In this document: piece by piece, positions 15,415 through 24,188 of the stretch
Position numbering within the stretch: the first letter of the stretch is position 1
How the letters are laid out: every line of letters begins with the position of its first letter
From: Streptomyces sp. NBC_01481
GTDB lineage: Bacteria > Actinomycetota > Actinomycetes > Streptomycetales > Streptomycetaceae
Assembly (NCBI RefSeq): GCF_026339995.1
Contig: NZ_JAPEPT010000001.1
Coordinates: forward strand, 632,501-696,500
DNA length: 64,000 nucleotides
Reading direction: 5' to 3'
Made by a program: the position numbers and the translations under genes
The notes under the pieces: model-generated
Database searches by the model: none
Told to the model about the DNA's origin: nothing
The model's input: only the letters and a program-made list of their open reading frames with translations

Positions 15415-16914
15415 ATGAAGACCGTCAACCACTGGATCGGTGGCAAGACCGTCGAGGGCGCGTCAGGCAACTGGGGCCCGGTCACCGACCCGGCGACCGG
15501 CGCCGTCACCACCCAGGTCGCCCTCGCCTCGGCGGAGGAGGTCGACGCCGCCGTCAGCGCGGCGAAGGAGGCGTACGCCACCTGGGGCACGTCCTCGCTC
15601 GCCCAGCGCACCTCCATCCTCTTCCGCTACCGCGCACTGCTCGACGCGCACCGCGACGACATCGCCGCGCTGATCACCGCCGAGCACGGCAAGGTCCACT
15701 CCGACGCGCTCGGCGAGGTCGCCCGCGGTCTGGAGATCGTGGAGCTCGCCTGCGGCATCACCACCCAGCTCAAGGGCGAACTGTCCACCCAGGTCTCCAA
15801 CCGGGTCGACGTCTCCTCGATCCGCCAGTCGCTCGGCGTCGTCGCCGGCATCACGCCCTTCAACTTCCCGGCGATGGTCCCGATGTGGATGTTCCCGCTG
15901 GCGATCGCCTGCGGAAACACCTTCGTACTGAAGCCCAGCGAGAAGGACCCCTCGCCCGCGAACTTCCTCGCGGAGCTGGCGGCCGAGGCGGGCCTGCCCG
16001 ACGGCGTGCTCAATGTCGTCCACGGCGACAAGGTCGCGGTCGACGCGCTGCTCACGCACCCGGACGTCGCCGCGGTCTCCTTCGTCGGCTCCACCCCGAT
16101 CGCCCGCTACATCCACGCCACCGCATCCGCCAACGGCAAGCGCGTCCAGGCGCTCGGCGGCGCGAAGAACCACATGCTGGTCCTGCCAGACGCGGACCTC
16201 GACGCGGCCGCGGACGCGGCGGTCTCGGCGGCGTACGGTTCGGCGGGCGAGCGCTGCATGGCGATCTCCGCGGTCGTGGCGATCAGCTCCATCGCCGACG
16301 AGCTGGTGGACAAGATCCGCGAGCGCGCCGAGAAGATCAAGATCGGCCCCGGCAACGACCCCGTGTCCGAGATGGGCCCCCTGATCACCAAGGCCCACCG
16401 CGACAAGGTCGCCACCTATGTCACGGGCGCGGCGGCGCAGGGCGCGGACGTCGTGCTCGACGGCACCGGGTACACGGTCGACGGCTTCGAGGACGGCCAC
16501 TGGATCGGCTTGTCGCTGCTCGACAAGGTCTCCACGGACTCCGACGCGTACCGCGACGAGATCTTCGGCCCGGTGCTGTGCGTGCTGCGCGCGGACACCT
16601 ACGAGGAGGGCCTGGCCCTCATCAACGCCTCCCCGTACGGCAACGGCACGGCCATCTTCACCCGCGACGGCGGCGCCGCGCGCCGCTTCCAGCTGGAGGT
16701 CGAGGCGGGCATGGTCGGCGTGAACGTGCCGATCCCGGTCCCCGTGGGCTACCACTCCTTCGGCGGCTGGAAGGACTCGCTCTTCGGCGACCACCACATC
16801 TACGGCAACGACGGCGTGCACTTCTACACCCGCGGCAAGGTCGTCACCACCCGCTGGCCGGACCCGTCGGAGGGCCACATCGGCGTGGACCTGGGCTTCC
16901 CCCGCAATCACTGA
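15415..16914 (+). CDS. mmsA: Methylmalonate-semialdehyde dehydrogenase (CoA-acylating)
   Basis: A 499-residue aldehyde dehydrogenase of the MmsA/IolA group. It oxidises malonate semialdehyde, or methylmalonate semialdehyde from valine, to acetyl-CoA or propionyl-CoA, the last step of inositol breakdown. The catalytic Cys is at residue 281 in GSAGERCMAIS, and ITPFNFPAMVPMWMFPLAI is typical of the subgroup. The frame is open further upstream. ATG at 15415 is chosen because AAGGAG lies 7-8 bases before it and MKTVNHWIGGKTVEG is the usual N-terminus. A strong hairpin ends the operon. Confidence 0.93.
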   Translation: MKTVNHWIGGKTVEGASGNWGPVTDPATGAVTTQVALASAEEVDAAVSAAKEAYATWGTSSLAQRTSILFRYRALLDAHRDDIAALITAEHGKVHSDALGEVARGLEIVELACGITTQLKGELSTQVSNRVDVSSIRQSLGVVAGITPFNFPAMVPMWMFPLAIACGNTFVLKPSEKDPSPANFLAELAAEAGLPDGVLNVVHGDKVAVDALLTHPDVAAVSFVGSTPIARYIHATASANGKRVQALGGAKNHMLVLPDADLDAAADAAVSAAYGSAGERCMAISAVVAISSIADELVDKIRERAEKIKIGPGNDPVSEMGPLITKAHRDKVATYVTGAAAQGADVVLDGTGYTVDGFEDGHWIGLSLLDKVSTDSDAYRDEIFGPVLCVLRADTYEEGLALINASPYGNGTAIFTRDGGAARRFQLEVEAGMVGVNVPIPVPVGYHSFGGWKDSLFGDHHIYGNDGVHFYTRGKVVTTRWPDPSEGHIGVDLGFPRNH

Positions 16915-16930
16915 CGCCCGCCCGTAATTC

Positions 16931-16959
16931 GGTGGTCCGGCCGCCCCGGCCGGACCACC
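16931..16959 (+). terminator. Terminator of the iol operon
   Basis: A 12-bp perfect stem (GGTGGTCCGGCC with GGCCGGACCACC) and 5-base loop, 17 bases after the mmsA stop. Confidence 0.85.
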
Positions 16960-16968
16960 CTGGGGTCC

Positions 16969-17576
16969 ATGCAAGAACCGCAGCGCCGTATCCGAGCGCT
17001 CCACACCGAATCCACAGTCACCGTCTACCAGGCCTACCCCCCGGCCATCGGCCTCCCGGCCGCCCGCGACGGACGTTTTCCCGCGGCCTGGAAGCGGGAC
17101 CGGATGACCTGGATCAAGCCCTCGTTCCTGTGGATGATGTACCGCTGCGGCTGGGGCACCAAGGAGGGCCAGGAGACGGTCCTCGCCGTCGAGATCAGCC
17201 GCGACGGCTTCGAGTGGGCGCTGCGCAACGCCTGTCTCTCGCACTACGACAAAGATGTGCACCCCGACCAGGCCGCCTGGAGGCGGGAGTTGAAGCGCGC
17301 CCCCGCCCGGGTCCAGTGGGACCCCGAGCGCGATCTGCGTCTGAATGCGCTGCCGTACCGCTCGCTCCAGCTCGGTCTGGCGGGCGATGCCTCGCGGCTG
17401 TACGCCGACGAGTGGACTGTCTCGATCAGGGATGTGACACCGCTCGCGCACCGGATCCACGCCCTCGTACGGGACGGTGAGCTGGACGCCTCGGGCAGGC
17501 TTCTGCCCGAGGAGCGCCCGTACCCGGCCGGGCAGGAGCTCCTCGGGCAGTTGACCGGTGAGAAGAGCCGGCTGGG

Positions 17577-17580
<4 letters not shown>
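16969..17580 (+). CDS. DUF4291 family protein
   Basis: A 203-residue cytosolic protein of the DUF4291 family. The recognisable core is VYQAYPPAIGLPAA, then RMTWIKPSFLWMMYRCGWGTK, SRDGFEWALRNA, VQWDPERDL and RSLQLGL. The biochemical role of the family is not established. The gene starts immediately after the iol terminator hairpin, and its TAG stop shares bases with the stop of the converging subtilase gene. Confidence 0.85.
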
Positions 17581-18764
<1,184 letters not shown>

Positions 18765-18950
18765 CTACCTTTCGTTGACCGATGACGGACAAGTACGGGC
18801 GTGCATGGTGCCAGGAGCTGCATATGCGCTGACCAGGGTCTCGTGACGTGACCTGCGACACAAGACAGCTTCGCCACTTGACACATGACGGATCCACACA
18901 TTGTGAACACCCATAAGGTCACAAATCGCCGCTCGCGCCCCCGGTGTTCA

Positions 18951-19367
18951 CTACCGGGCCGGGAACTCCCAGGTGAGCATCGCGAACACCCCGTCGTCCG
19001 TCGAGCCCGCCGAGCGGTATGTCGCCAGCGCCGCGTCATTGTCCGTGTCCACGCCCACCCAGAGGTCGTAGCAGCCGCGCTCGCGCGCCACCTCACGCAG
19101 CGCCTCGACCAGGGCCCGTCCGATGCCGCGCCTGCGGTACGGCTCGTCCACCGACAGCTCGTACAGACACATCTCCGTGCCCTTGTCGGGGTGGAGCATC
19201 TCGATGCCCGAGACCATTCCGGCCGGAGCCCCGTCGACATAGGCGATCAGCATCAGATGCCCGGGCGCCGCCAGGAAACGCTCCGCCCACTCCGCCCGCG
19301 CCGGCCCGTCATAGAGATGCTCGGCCGCGACGAGCTCGGCCACCGTGGTCGCGCGCCGGATGTCCAT
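18951..19367 (-). CDS. GNAT-family N-acetyltransferase
   Basis: A protein of about 138 residues with the GNAT fold. The acetyl-CoA loop is YRRRGIGRALVEALREVARE, preceded by the beta strand MCLYELSVDEPY. I start at ATG 19367 (MDIRRATTVAEL), which has GAAGGGA in place, rather than the longer frame from 19394. The acceptor substrate is unknown; the family acetylates small amines or protein N-termini. It is divergent from the hydrolase-ABC gene. Confidence 0.85.
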   Translation of the reverse strand: MDIRRATTVAELVAAEHLYDGPARAEWAERFLAAPGHLMLIAYVDGAPAGMVSGIEMLHPDKGTEMCLYELSVDEPYRRRGIGRALVEALREVARERGCYDLWVGVDTDNDAALATYRSAGSTDDGVFAMLTWEFPAR

Positions 19368-19500
19368 ACGGGTCCCTTCGGGGCGGCGGTGCATACCGCG
19401 TCTGGTGTACGAGGACCGTACTGCGTACTACTCGAGGAGGCTCAGCAGTTCCGCCTGGCGGCAGCCGAGTGAGCACAGGGATCCGCTTAGGGTTTCAAGC

Positions 19501-22278
19501 ATGCAGATCCGACTTCCCGGGCCGCGCGGCCGATGGCTCGCAGGCGTCGCCGCCTTCGCCGTTCTGGCCGGCGCGGGCACCTGGACCGCGGTCGCCGACG
19601 ACGGCGCACCGGCCGTGCAGCGTGAGGACCGGGTGCAGGAGATGCCCGGGGCGAAGATCGACACCTCCTACTTCACGACGGGCGGCAAGGAGCGCCGTCC
19701 CGCCGTGCTCCTCGGCCACGGCTTCGGCGGCAGCAAGGACGACGTACGCGCCCAGGCCGAGAAGCTGGCCCGCGACGGATACGCCGTGCTGACCTGGTCC
19801 GCCCGCGGCTTCGGCACATCCACCGGGCAGATTGGGCTCAACGACCCCGACTTCGAGGTCAAGGACGTCTCGCGGCTCGTCGACTGGCTGGCGAAACGGC
19901 CCGAAGTGCAGCTGGACGCGAACGGTGACCCGCGCGTCGGCGTCGCCGGTGCCTCCTACGGCGGAGCCATCTCGCTGCTCGCCGCCGGATACGACAAGCG
20001 CGTCGACGCCATCGCCCCCGCCATCACCTACTGGAACCTCTCCGACGCGCTCTTCCCGGACGGCGTCTTCAAGAAGCTCTGGGCCGGGATCTTCTTCTCC
20101 ACCGGCTCGGTGGGCGCGCCGGGCACCTCCGAAGACCGGTCCGCCGATGCACCCGCCGATGCACCCGCCGACGCACCTGCCGGGGACACGCCCCCGGGCG
20201 GTGCCGGGCCTCAGGGCGCAGCCGGAGCCGCCACCCCCGCGGGCCCCGCCAACCCGGGCGGCTGCGGACGCTTCCAGCCCGCATTGTGCGCGATGTACGA
20301 ACGCGTCGCCGTTGCGGGAAAGCCCGACGCCGCCGCCGAGCAACTCCTTGAGCGCCGCAGCCCCTCCGCCGTCGGCGAGCGCATCAAGGTGCCCACGCTG
20401 ATCGTTCAGGGCCAGTCCGACTCCCTCTTCCCGCTTGCGCACGCCGACGCCATGGCCAAGCGGATCAGCGCCAACGGCGCGCCCGTCTCCGTCGACTGGA
20501 TCGTCGGCGGCCACGACGGCGGCGACCGGGAGGCCGGCCGGATCGAGTCCCGGATCAGCAACTGGTTCGACCGCTACCTGAAGCAGGACAAGGGCACTGA
20601 CACCGGACCCGCCTTCCGCGTCAGCCGCACCGGAGGCATCGACTCCACCGACGGCCAGGCGCTGCTGCGCGGCGCGACCGGCGACCGCTACCCGGGGCTT
20701 ACGAACGGTGCACAGCCCATCGCGCTCACCGGCCGCGAGCAGAGCTTCTCCAACCCGGCCGGCGCCACCCCGCCCGCCATCTCCGCGGTCCCCGGCCTCG
20801 GCGGCGGCCTCGGTCAGCTCTCCTCCCTCGGTCTCGGTCTCTCCCTCGACTTCCCCGGCCAGTTCGCACGCTTCGACTCTGAGTCCCTCACGCAGTCCCT
20901 GCGGATCACCGGCTCGCCGACCGTCCGCGTCAAGGTCACCTCCTCCAACGGCGAAGCGGTTCTGTTCGGCAAGGTCTACGACGTCGGGCCCGACGGCCGT
21001 GAACAGGTGCTGCCCTCCCAGCTCGTCGCCCCCGTCCGCGTCGAGAACGCCAAGCAGGGCACGGACGTCGCACTGACCCTGCCGGCCGTGGACCATCAGG
21101 TCGACGCCGGACACCGGTTGCGGCTGGTCCTGTCCGCGACCGACCTCGGCTATGCGTCCCCGGCCGCCCCCGCCACGTACACCGTCGCGCTCGCCGCAGG
21201 CGGCACCCTGGCGGTGCCCACCGCACCCGCCGTGAAGACCCAGGCCGCGGGACTTCCCTGGTGGACCTGGGCGCTCCCGGCCTCGGGCGCACTGATCGCG
21301 GCGGCGCTCCTGCTCACCGCCCGGCGCCGGGTCCTGGCCCCGGCGCCCGATCCCGAGCTGGCCGAAGTGCCGCTGGAGATCACCGGCTTGACCAAGCGGT
21401 ACGCCAAGTCCGCCGACCGGTATGCCGTACGAGAGCTGTCCTTCCGCGTCGAGAAGGGCCAGGTCCTCGGCCTGCTCGGCCCCAACGGCGCGGGCAAGAC
21501 CACCACCCTGCGCATGCTGATGGGTCTCATCCGGCCCGACGAGGGCGAGATCCGCGTCTTCGGCCACGCCATCCGCCCGGGCGCGCCCGTCCTCTCCCGG
21601 GTCGGCGCGTTCGTCGAGGGCGCGGGCTTCCTGCCGCATCTCTCGGGCCGCGACAACCTGGAGCTCTACTGGCAGGCCACCGGCCGCCCCGCCGGCGATG
21701 CGCATATCGAGGAGGCCCTGGAGATCGCGGGTCTCGGCGACGCCCTCGCCCGCGCCGTACGCACCTACTCGCAGGGAATGCGGCAGCGCCTCGCCATCGC
21801 CCAGGCCATGCTCGGCATGCCGGATCTGCTGATTCTCGACGAGCCGACGAATGGACTCGACCCGCCCCAGATCCGCGAAATGCGGGACGTGATGATCCGG
21901 TACGCGGCCGCGGGCCGCACGGTGATCGTCTCCAGTCACCTCCTCTCCGAGGTCGAACAGTCCTGCACTCATCTCGTGGTCATGGACCGTGGCCGGCTGG
22001 TGCAGGCAGGACCGGTCGCGGAGATCACCGGCGAGAGCGACACCCTGCTCGTCACCACCGCCGAGGAGGTCGCGGAGCCGGTGGTCGAGAAGATCGCCGC
22101 GCTGCCGGGAATCGGCTCGGCGTCCCGTACGGACGAAGGACTGCTCGTACGCCTCGACGGGGCTACGGCCACCGGCATGATCGCCGAACTCGTCCGTCTG
22201 GATGTGCCGTTGACGGGCGTCGGTCCGCACCGCCGCCTGGAGGATGCCTTCCTCACCCTGATCGGAGGTCCCGCATGA
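19501..22278 (+). CDS. Fusion of secreted alpha/beta hydrolase and ABC transporter ATPase
   Basis: A 925-residue protein with three parts. Residues 1-33 hold a membrane/signal helix. Residues about 45-585 are an extracytoplasmic hydrolase of the CocE/X-Pro-dipeptidyl type: nucleophile Ser152 in GASYGG, an Asp in QGQSDSLFP, a His in VGGHDGG, then a jelly-roll-like C-terminal domain. A transmembrane helix lies at about 586-607 ([18 protein letters not shown]). The rest is a complete cytosolic ABC ATPase: Walker A GPNGAGKTTT from residue 660, signature YSQGMRQRLA, Walker B LLILDEPTNGLD. The hydrolase has a low-complexity insert with DAPADAPADAPAG. The topology is self-consistent, with hydrolase outside and ATPase inside. 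It overlaps the permease gene by 4 bases. ATG at 19501 begins the hydrophobic segment. Confidence 0.88.
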   Translation: MQIRLPGPRGRWLAGVAAFAVLAGAGTWTAVADDGAPAVQREDRVQEMPGAKIDTSYFTTGGKERRPAVLLGHGFGGSKDDVRAQAEKLARDGYAVLTWSARGFGTSTGQIGLNDPDFEVKDVSRLVDWLAKRPEVQLDANGDPRVGVAGASYGGAISLLAAGYDKRVDAIAPAITYWNLSDALFPDGVFKKLWAGIFFSTGSVGAPGTSEDRSADAPADAPADAPAGDTPPGGAGPQGAAGAATPAGPANPGGCGRFQPALCAMYERVAVAGKPDAAAEQLLERRSPSAVGERIKVPTLIVQGQSDSLFPLAHADAMAKRISANGAPVSVDWIVGGHDGGDREAGRIESRISNWFDRYLKQDKGTDTGPAFRVSRTGGIDSTDGQALLRGATGDRYPGLTNGAQPIALTGREQSFSNPAGATPPAISAVPGLGGGLGQLSSLGLGLSLDFPGQFARFDSESLTQSLRITGSPTVRVKVTSSNGEAVLFGKVYDVGPDGREQVLPSQLVAPVRVENAKQGTDVALTLPAVDHQVDAGHRLRLVLSATDLGYASPAAPATYTVALAAGGTLAVPTAPAVKTQAAGLPWWTWALPASGALIAAALLLTARRRVLAPAPDPELAEVPLEITGLTKRYAKSADRYAVRELSFRVEKGQVLGLLGPNGAGKTTTLRMLMGLIRPDEGEIRVFGHAIRPGAPVLSRVGAFVEGAGFLPHLSGRDNLELYWQATGRPAGDAHIEEALEIAGLGDALARAVRTYSQGMRQRLAIAQAMLGMPDLLILDEPTNGLDPPQIREMRDVMIRYAAAGRTVIVSSHLLSEVEQSCTHLVVMDRGRLVQAGPVAEITGESDTLLVTTAEEVAEPVVEKIAALPGIGSASRTDEGLLVRLDGATATGMIAELVRLDVPLTGVGPHRRLEDAFLTLIGGPA

Positions 22279-23132
22279 GCACGCTGGTCGAGTCGGCCCC
22301 TGGCTACCGGGGGCGCCACACCCTGCCGCTGCGTGTCGAGGCCGTACGGCAGCTGAAGCGCAGGCGGACGCTGGTCATGGCCGGGGTGCTGGCCGCGCTG
22401 CCCCTCATTCTGATCGCCGCCTTCGCGATCGGCGGCACCCCGGACGGCAGGGACAGCGGCCGGGTGACCCTGATGGACACGGCCACCGCGTCCGGGGCGA
22501 ACTTCGCGGCCACCTGTCTGTTCGTCTCGGCCGGCTTCCTGCTGGTGGTGCCGGTGGCGCTGTTCTGCGGTGACACCGTGGCGTCGGAGGCCAGCTGGTC
22601 GTCCCTGCGCTATCTGCTCGCCGCCCCCGTGCCGCGCACTCGGTTGCTGTGGTCCAAGCTGGCGGTGGCGCTCGGCTTCACCGCGGCGGCGATGGTGCTG
22701 CTGCCGCTGGTGGCTCTGGCAACGGGCACCTTGGCCTACGGCTGGGGGCCGCTGGAGCTGCCCACGGGCGGCTCCCTGGACACCGGCGACACGCTGCCGC
22801 GTCTGGGACTGGTCGTGGCGTTCATCTTTGTCTCCCAACTGGTCACGGCCGGGCTTGCGTTCTGGCTTTCCACCAAGACCGACGCTCCGCTGGGCGCGGT
22901 CGGCGGCGCGGTGGGTCTGACGATCATCGGCAATGTGCTGGACGCGGTCACGGCGCTCGGGTCATGGCGTGATGTGCTGCCCGCGCACTGGCAGTTCGCG
23001 TGGATCGATGCGCTCCAGCCACAGCTGGAGTGGAACGGCATGGTGAAGGGCGCGGCGGTCTCGGTGACGTATGCGCTGGTGCTGTTCGCGCTCGCCTTCC
23101 GGAACTTCTCCCGCAAGGACATCGTGTCCTAA
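22275..23132 (+). CDS. ABC-2 type transporter permease
   Basis: A 285-residue integral membrane protein with six hydrophobic segments, including VLAALPLILIAAFAIGG, FLLVVPVALFCGDTVA, LGLVVAFIFVSQLVTAGLAF and the final VTYALVLFALAFRNFSRKD. The pattern fits the ABC-2 exporter subfamily that pairs with one ATPase. The ATG lies in the ATGA overlap with the fusion gene, so the two products are made together and very probably form one transporter. The substrate is unknown; the linked outer hydrolase domain hints at processing of an exported peptide or ester. Confidence 0.88.
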   Translation: MSTLVESAPGYRGRHTLPLRVEAVRQLKRRRTLVMAGVLAALPLILIAAFAIGGTPDGRDSGRVTLMDTATASGANFAATCLFVSAGFLLVVPVALFCGDTVASEASWSSLRYLLAAPVPRTRLLWSKLAVALGFTAAAMVLLPLVALATGTLAYGWGPLELPTGGSLDTGDTLPRLGLVVAFIFVSQLVTAGLAFWLSTKTDAPLGAVGGAVGLTIIGNVLDAVTALGSWRDVLPAHWQFAWIDALQPQLEWNGMVKGAAVSVTYALVLFALAFRNFSRKDIVS

Positions 23133-23155
23133 GGGGTCTCCGGCGCGTCGCATCG

Positions 23156-23854
23156 CTACAGCCAGCCCCGACGAGCCGCTTCCGCTCCCGCCCGGAAGCG
23201 GCTCGTCGTGCCGAGAGCGGCGAGCAGTTCACCGACGCGGCGGCTGTACGTGCGCCCCGACATGCCGAGCCGGGCCGCGGCCGCCTCGTCCGTGAGCCCG
23301 GTCAGCATGGCGTGGAGCACGGACCGCAGATGGGCCGGCACAGGGCCGACCATATGTCGGGTCGGATCATCACCCGTGTCCCACCAGGTGCGGTGTGTGC
23401 GGACCAGGGTCTGGACGACAACGGGATCGCGGATCAAGAGCACGCCGTTGTAGTGCAGTTCCAGATCGAGCGGCACGGCAGCGACCGTGCGGTCCGCGAC
23501 GACCATCTTGAACGGAATGGAGTCCGTCACCCTGACCGCGCCGGGGCAGTGCAACGGCTCCCGCATATGTGTCAGCCCCTGCCGGGGTGCGATACGTCGG
23601 ACCGCCGCGGTCTGCCCGGTGGCCGAACGCACGCAGGCGCCTGCGAATTCGAGGAACCGCTCCGGAATGCCCTGGCCCAGCGCACCTGCCGGGTCGTCGA
23701 AGCTGAGGAGCTCGCGGCGTGCGGAGCGGACCAGCCTGGTCAGGGCCGCTCTCACCTGCGCCACCCCTTGAACAGGCTGCCCAGGCGCGTCGCGCAGAAC
23801 AGACCGTGAAACCTCTGGACCGAGCACGGAGCCCGGAACGACCCCCACTGTCAT
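23156..23854 (-). CDS. LuxR-type helix-turn-helix regulator
   Basis: A 232-residue cytosolic regulator with a C-terminal LuxR-like DNA-binding domain (HAMLTGLTDEAAAARLGMSGRTYSRRVGELLAALGTTSRFRAG). The N-terminal part is a sensor-like domain seen in many Streptomyces orphan regulators, with a phospholipase-D-like segment (RELLSFDDPAG, and FKMVVADRTVAAVPLD). No response-regulator receiver domain is present. The target is unknown. Its last 50 bases contain the 15-bp terminator hairpin of the converging ABC gene, so that hairpin is built from codons. Confidence 0.82.
   Translation of the reverse strand: MTVGVVPGSVLGPEVSRSVLRDAPGQPVQGVAQVRAALTRLVRSARRELLSFDDPAGALGQGIPERFLEFAGACVRSATGQTAAVRRIAPRQGLTHMREPLHCPGAVRVTDSIPFKMVVADRTVAAVPLDLELHYNGVLLIRDPVVVQTLVRTHRTWWDTGDDPTRHMVGPVPAHLRSVLHAMLTGLTDEAAAARLGMSGRTYSRRVGELLAALGTTSRFRAGAEAARRGWL
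23169..23208 (+). terminator. Terminator for the ABC operon, embedded in the LuxR-type gene
   Basis: A 15-bp perfect stem (23169-23183 with 23194-23208, CGACGAGCCGCTTCC) and 10-base loop, starting 36 bases after the permease stop. It lies wholly inside the coding region of the opposing regulator. Confidence 0.75.
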
Positions 23855-24188
23855 CGCAGATCATCCCCCCGCCATCCACGCAGACATACGGTCCGTCCCC
23901 TTCGGATTCGTATGCCACTCCATGTACGCACACGAATGCACATGGTGACAAGCGCCTGGTCGGGGACTGGCGAGTCCTTGCCAGTCCCTTCGTTTCCGAG
24001 CGGTGGCCGGTCACGATGGAGGCAGGAGAGATGAGTGCGAGCAGTGGAGCCACTGAGGGAGTTGCCCTTCCCGGGCGGGCAACTCCCGCCCGCCGTTGCC
24101 GCATTGAGATCCATCCGCAACTCCTTCGACTGCTCCTTGGAGCCGTCTCGGACGTCACATTCACAAGTGACGATCCAGGGGAGCCCAG
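23855..24188. other. Promoter region of the VWA lipoprotein, with hairpin and short open frame
   Basis: This gap is relatively A/T-rich at its left side, where the promoters of the two divergent genes must lie. An 11-bp perfect stem (GGGAGTTGCCC, 24057-24067 with 24077-24087) sits 100 bases before the lipoprotein start. A 53-codon open frame (24031-24192) starts with ATG after a strong ribosome site (GGAGGCAGGAGAG) and ends in an ATGA overlap with the lipoprotein start. Its third-position G/C content is only about 55 percent by my count, far below real genes here. I therefore leave it as a possible leader peptide and not as a called gene. Confidence 0.5.
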
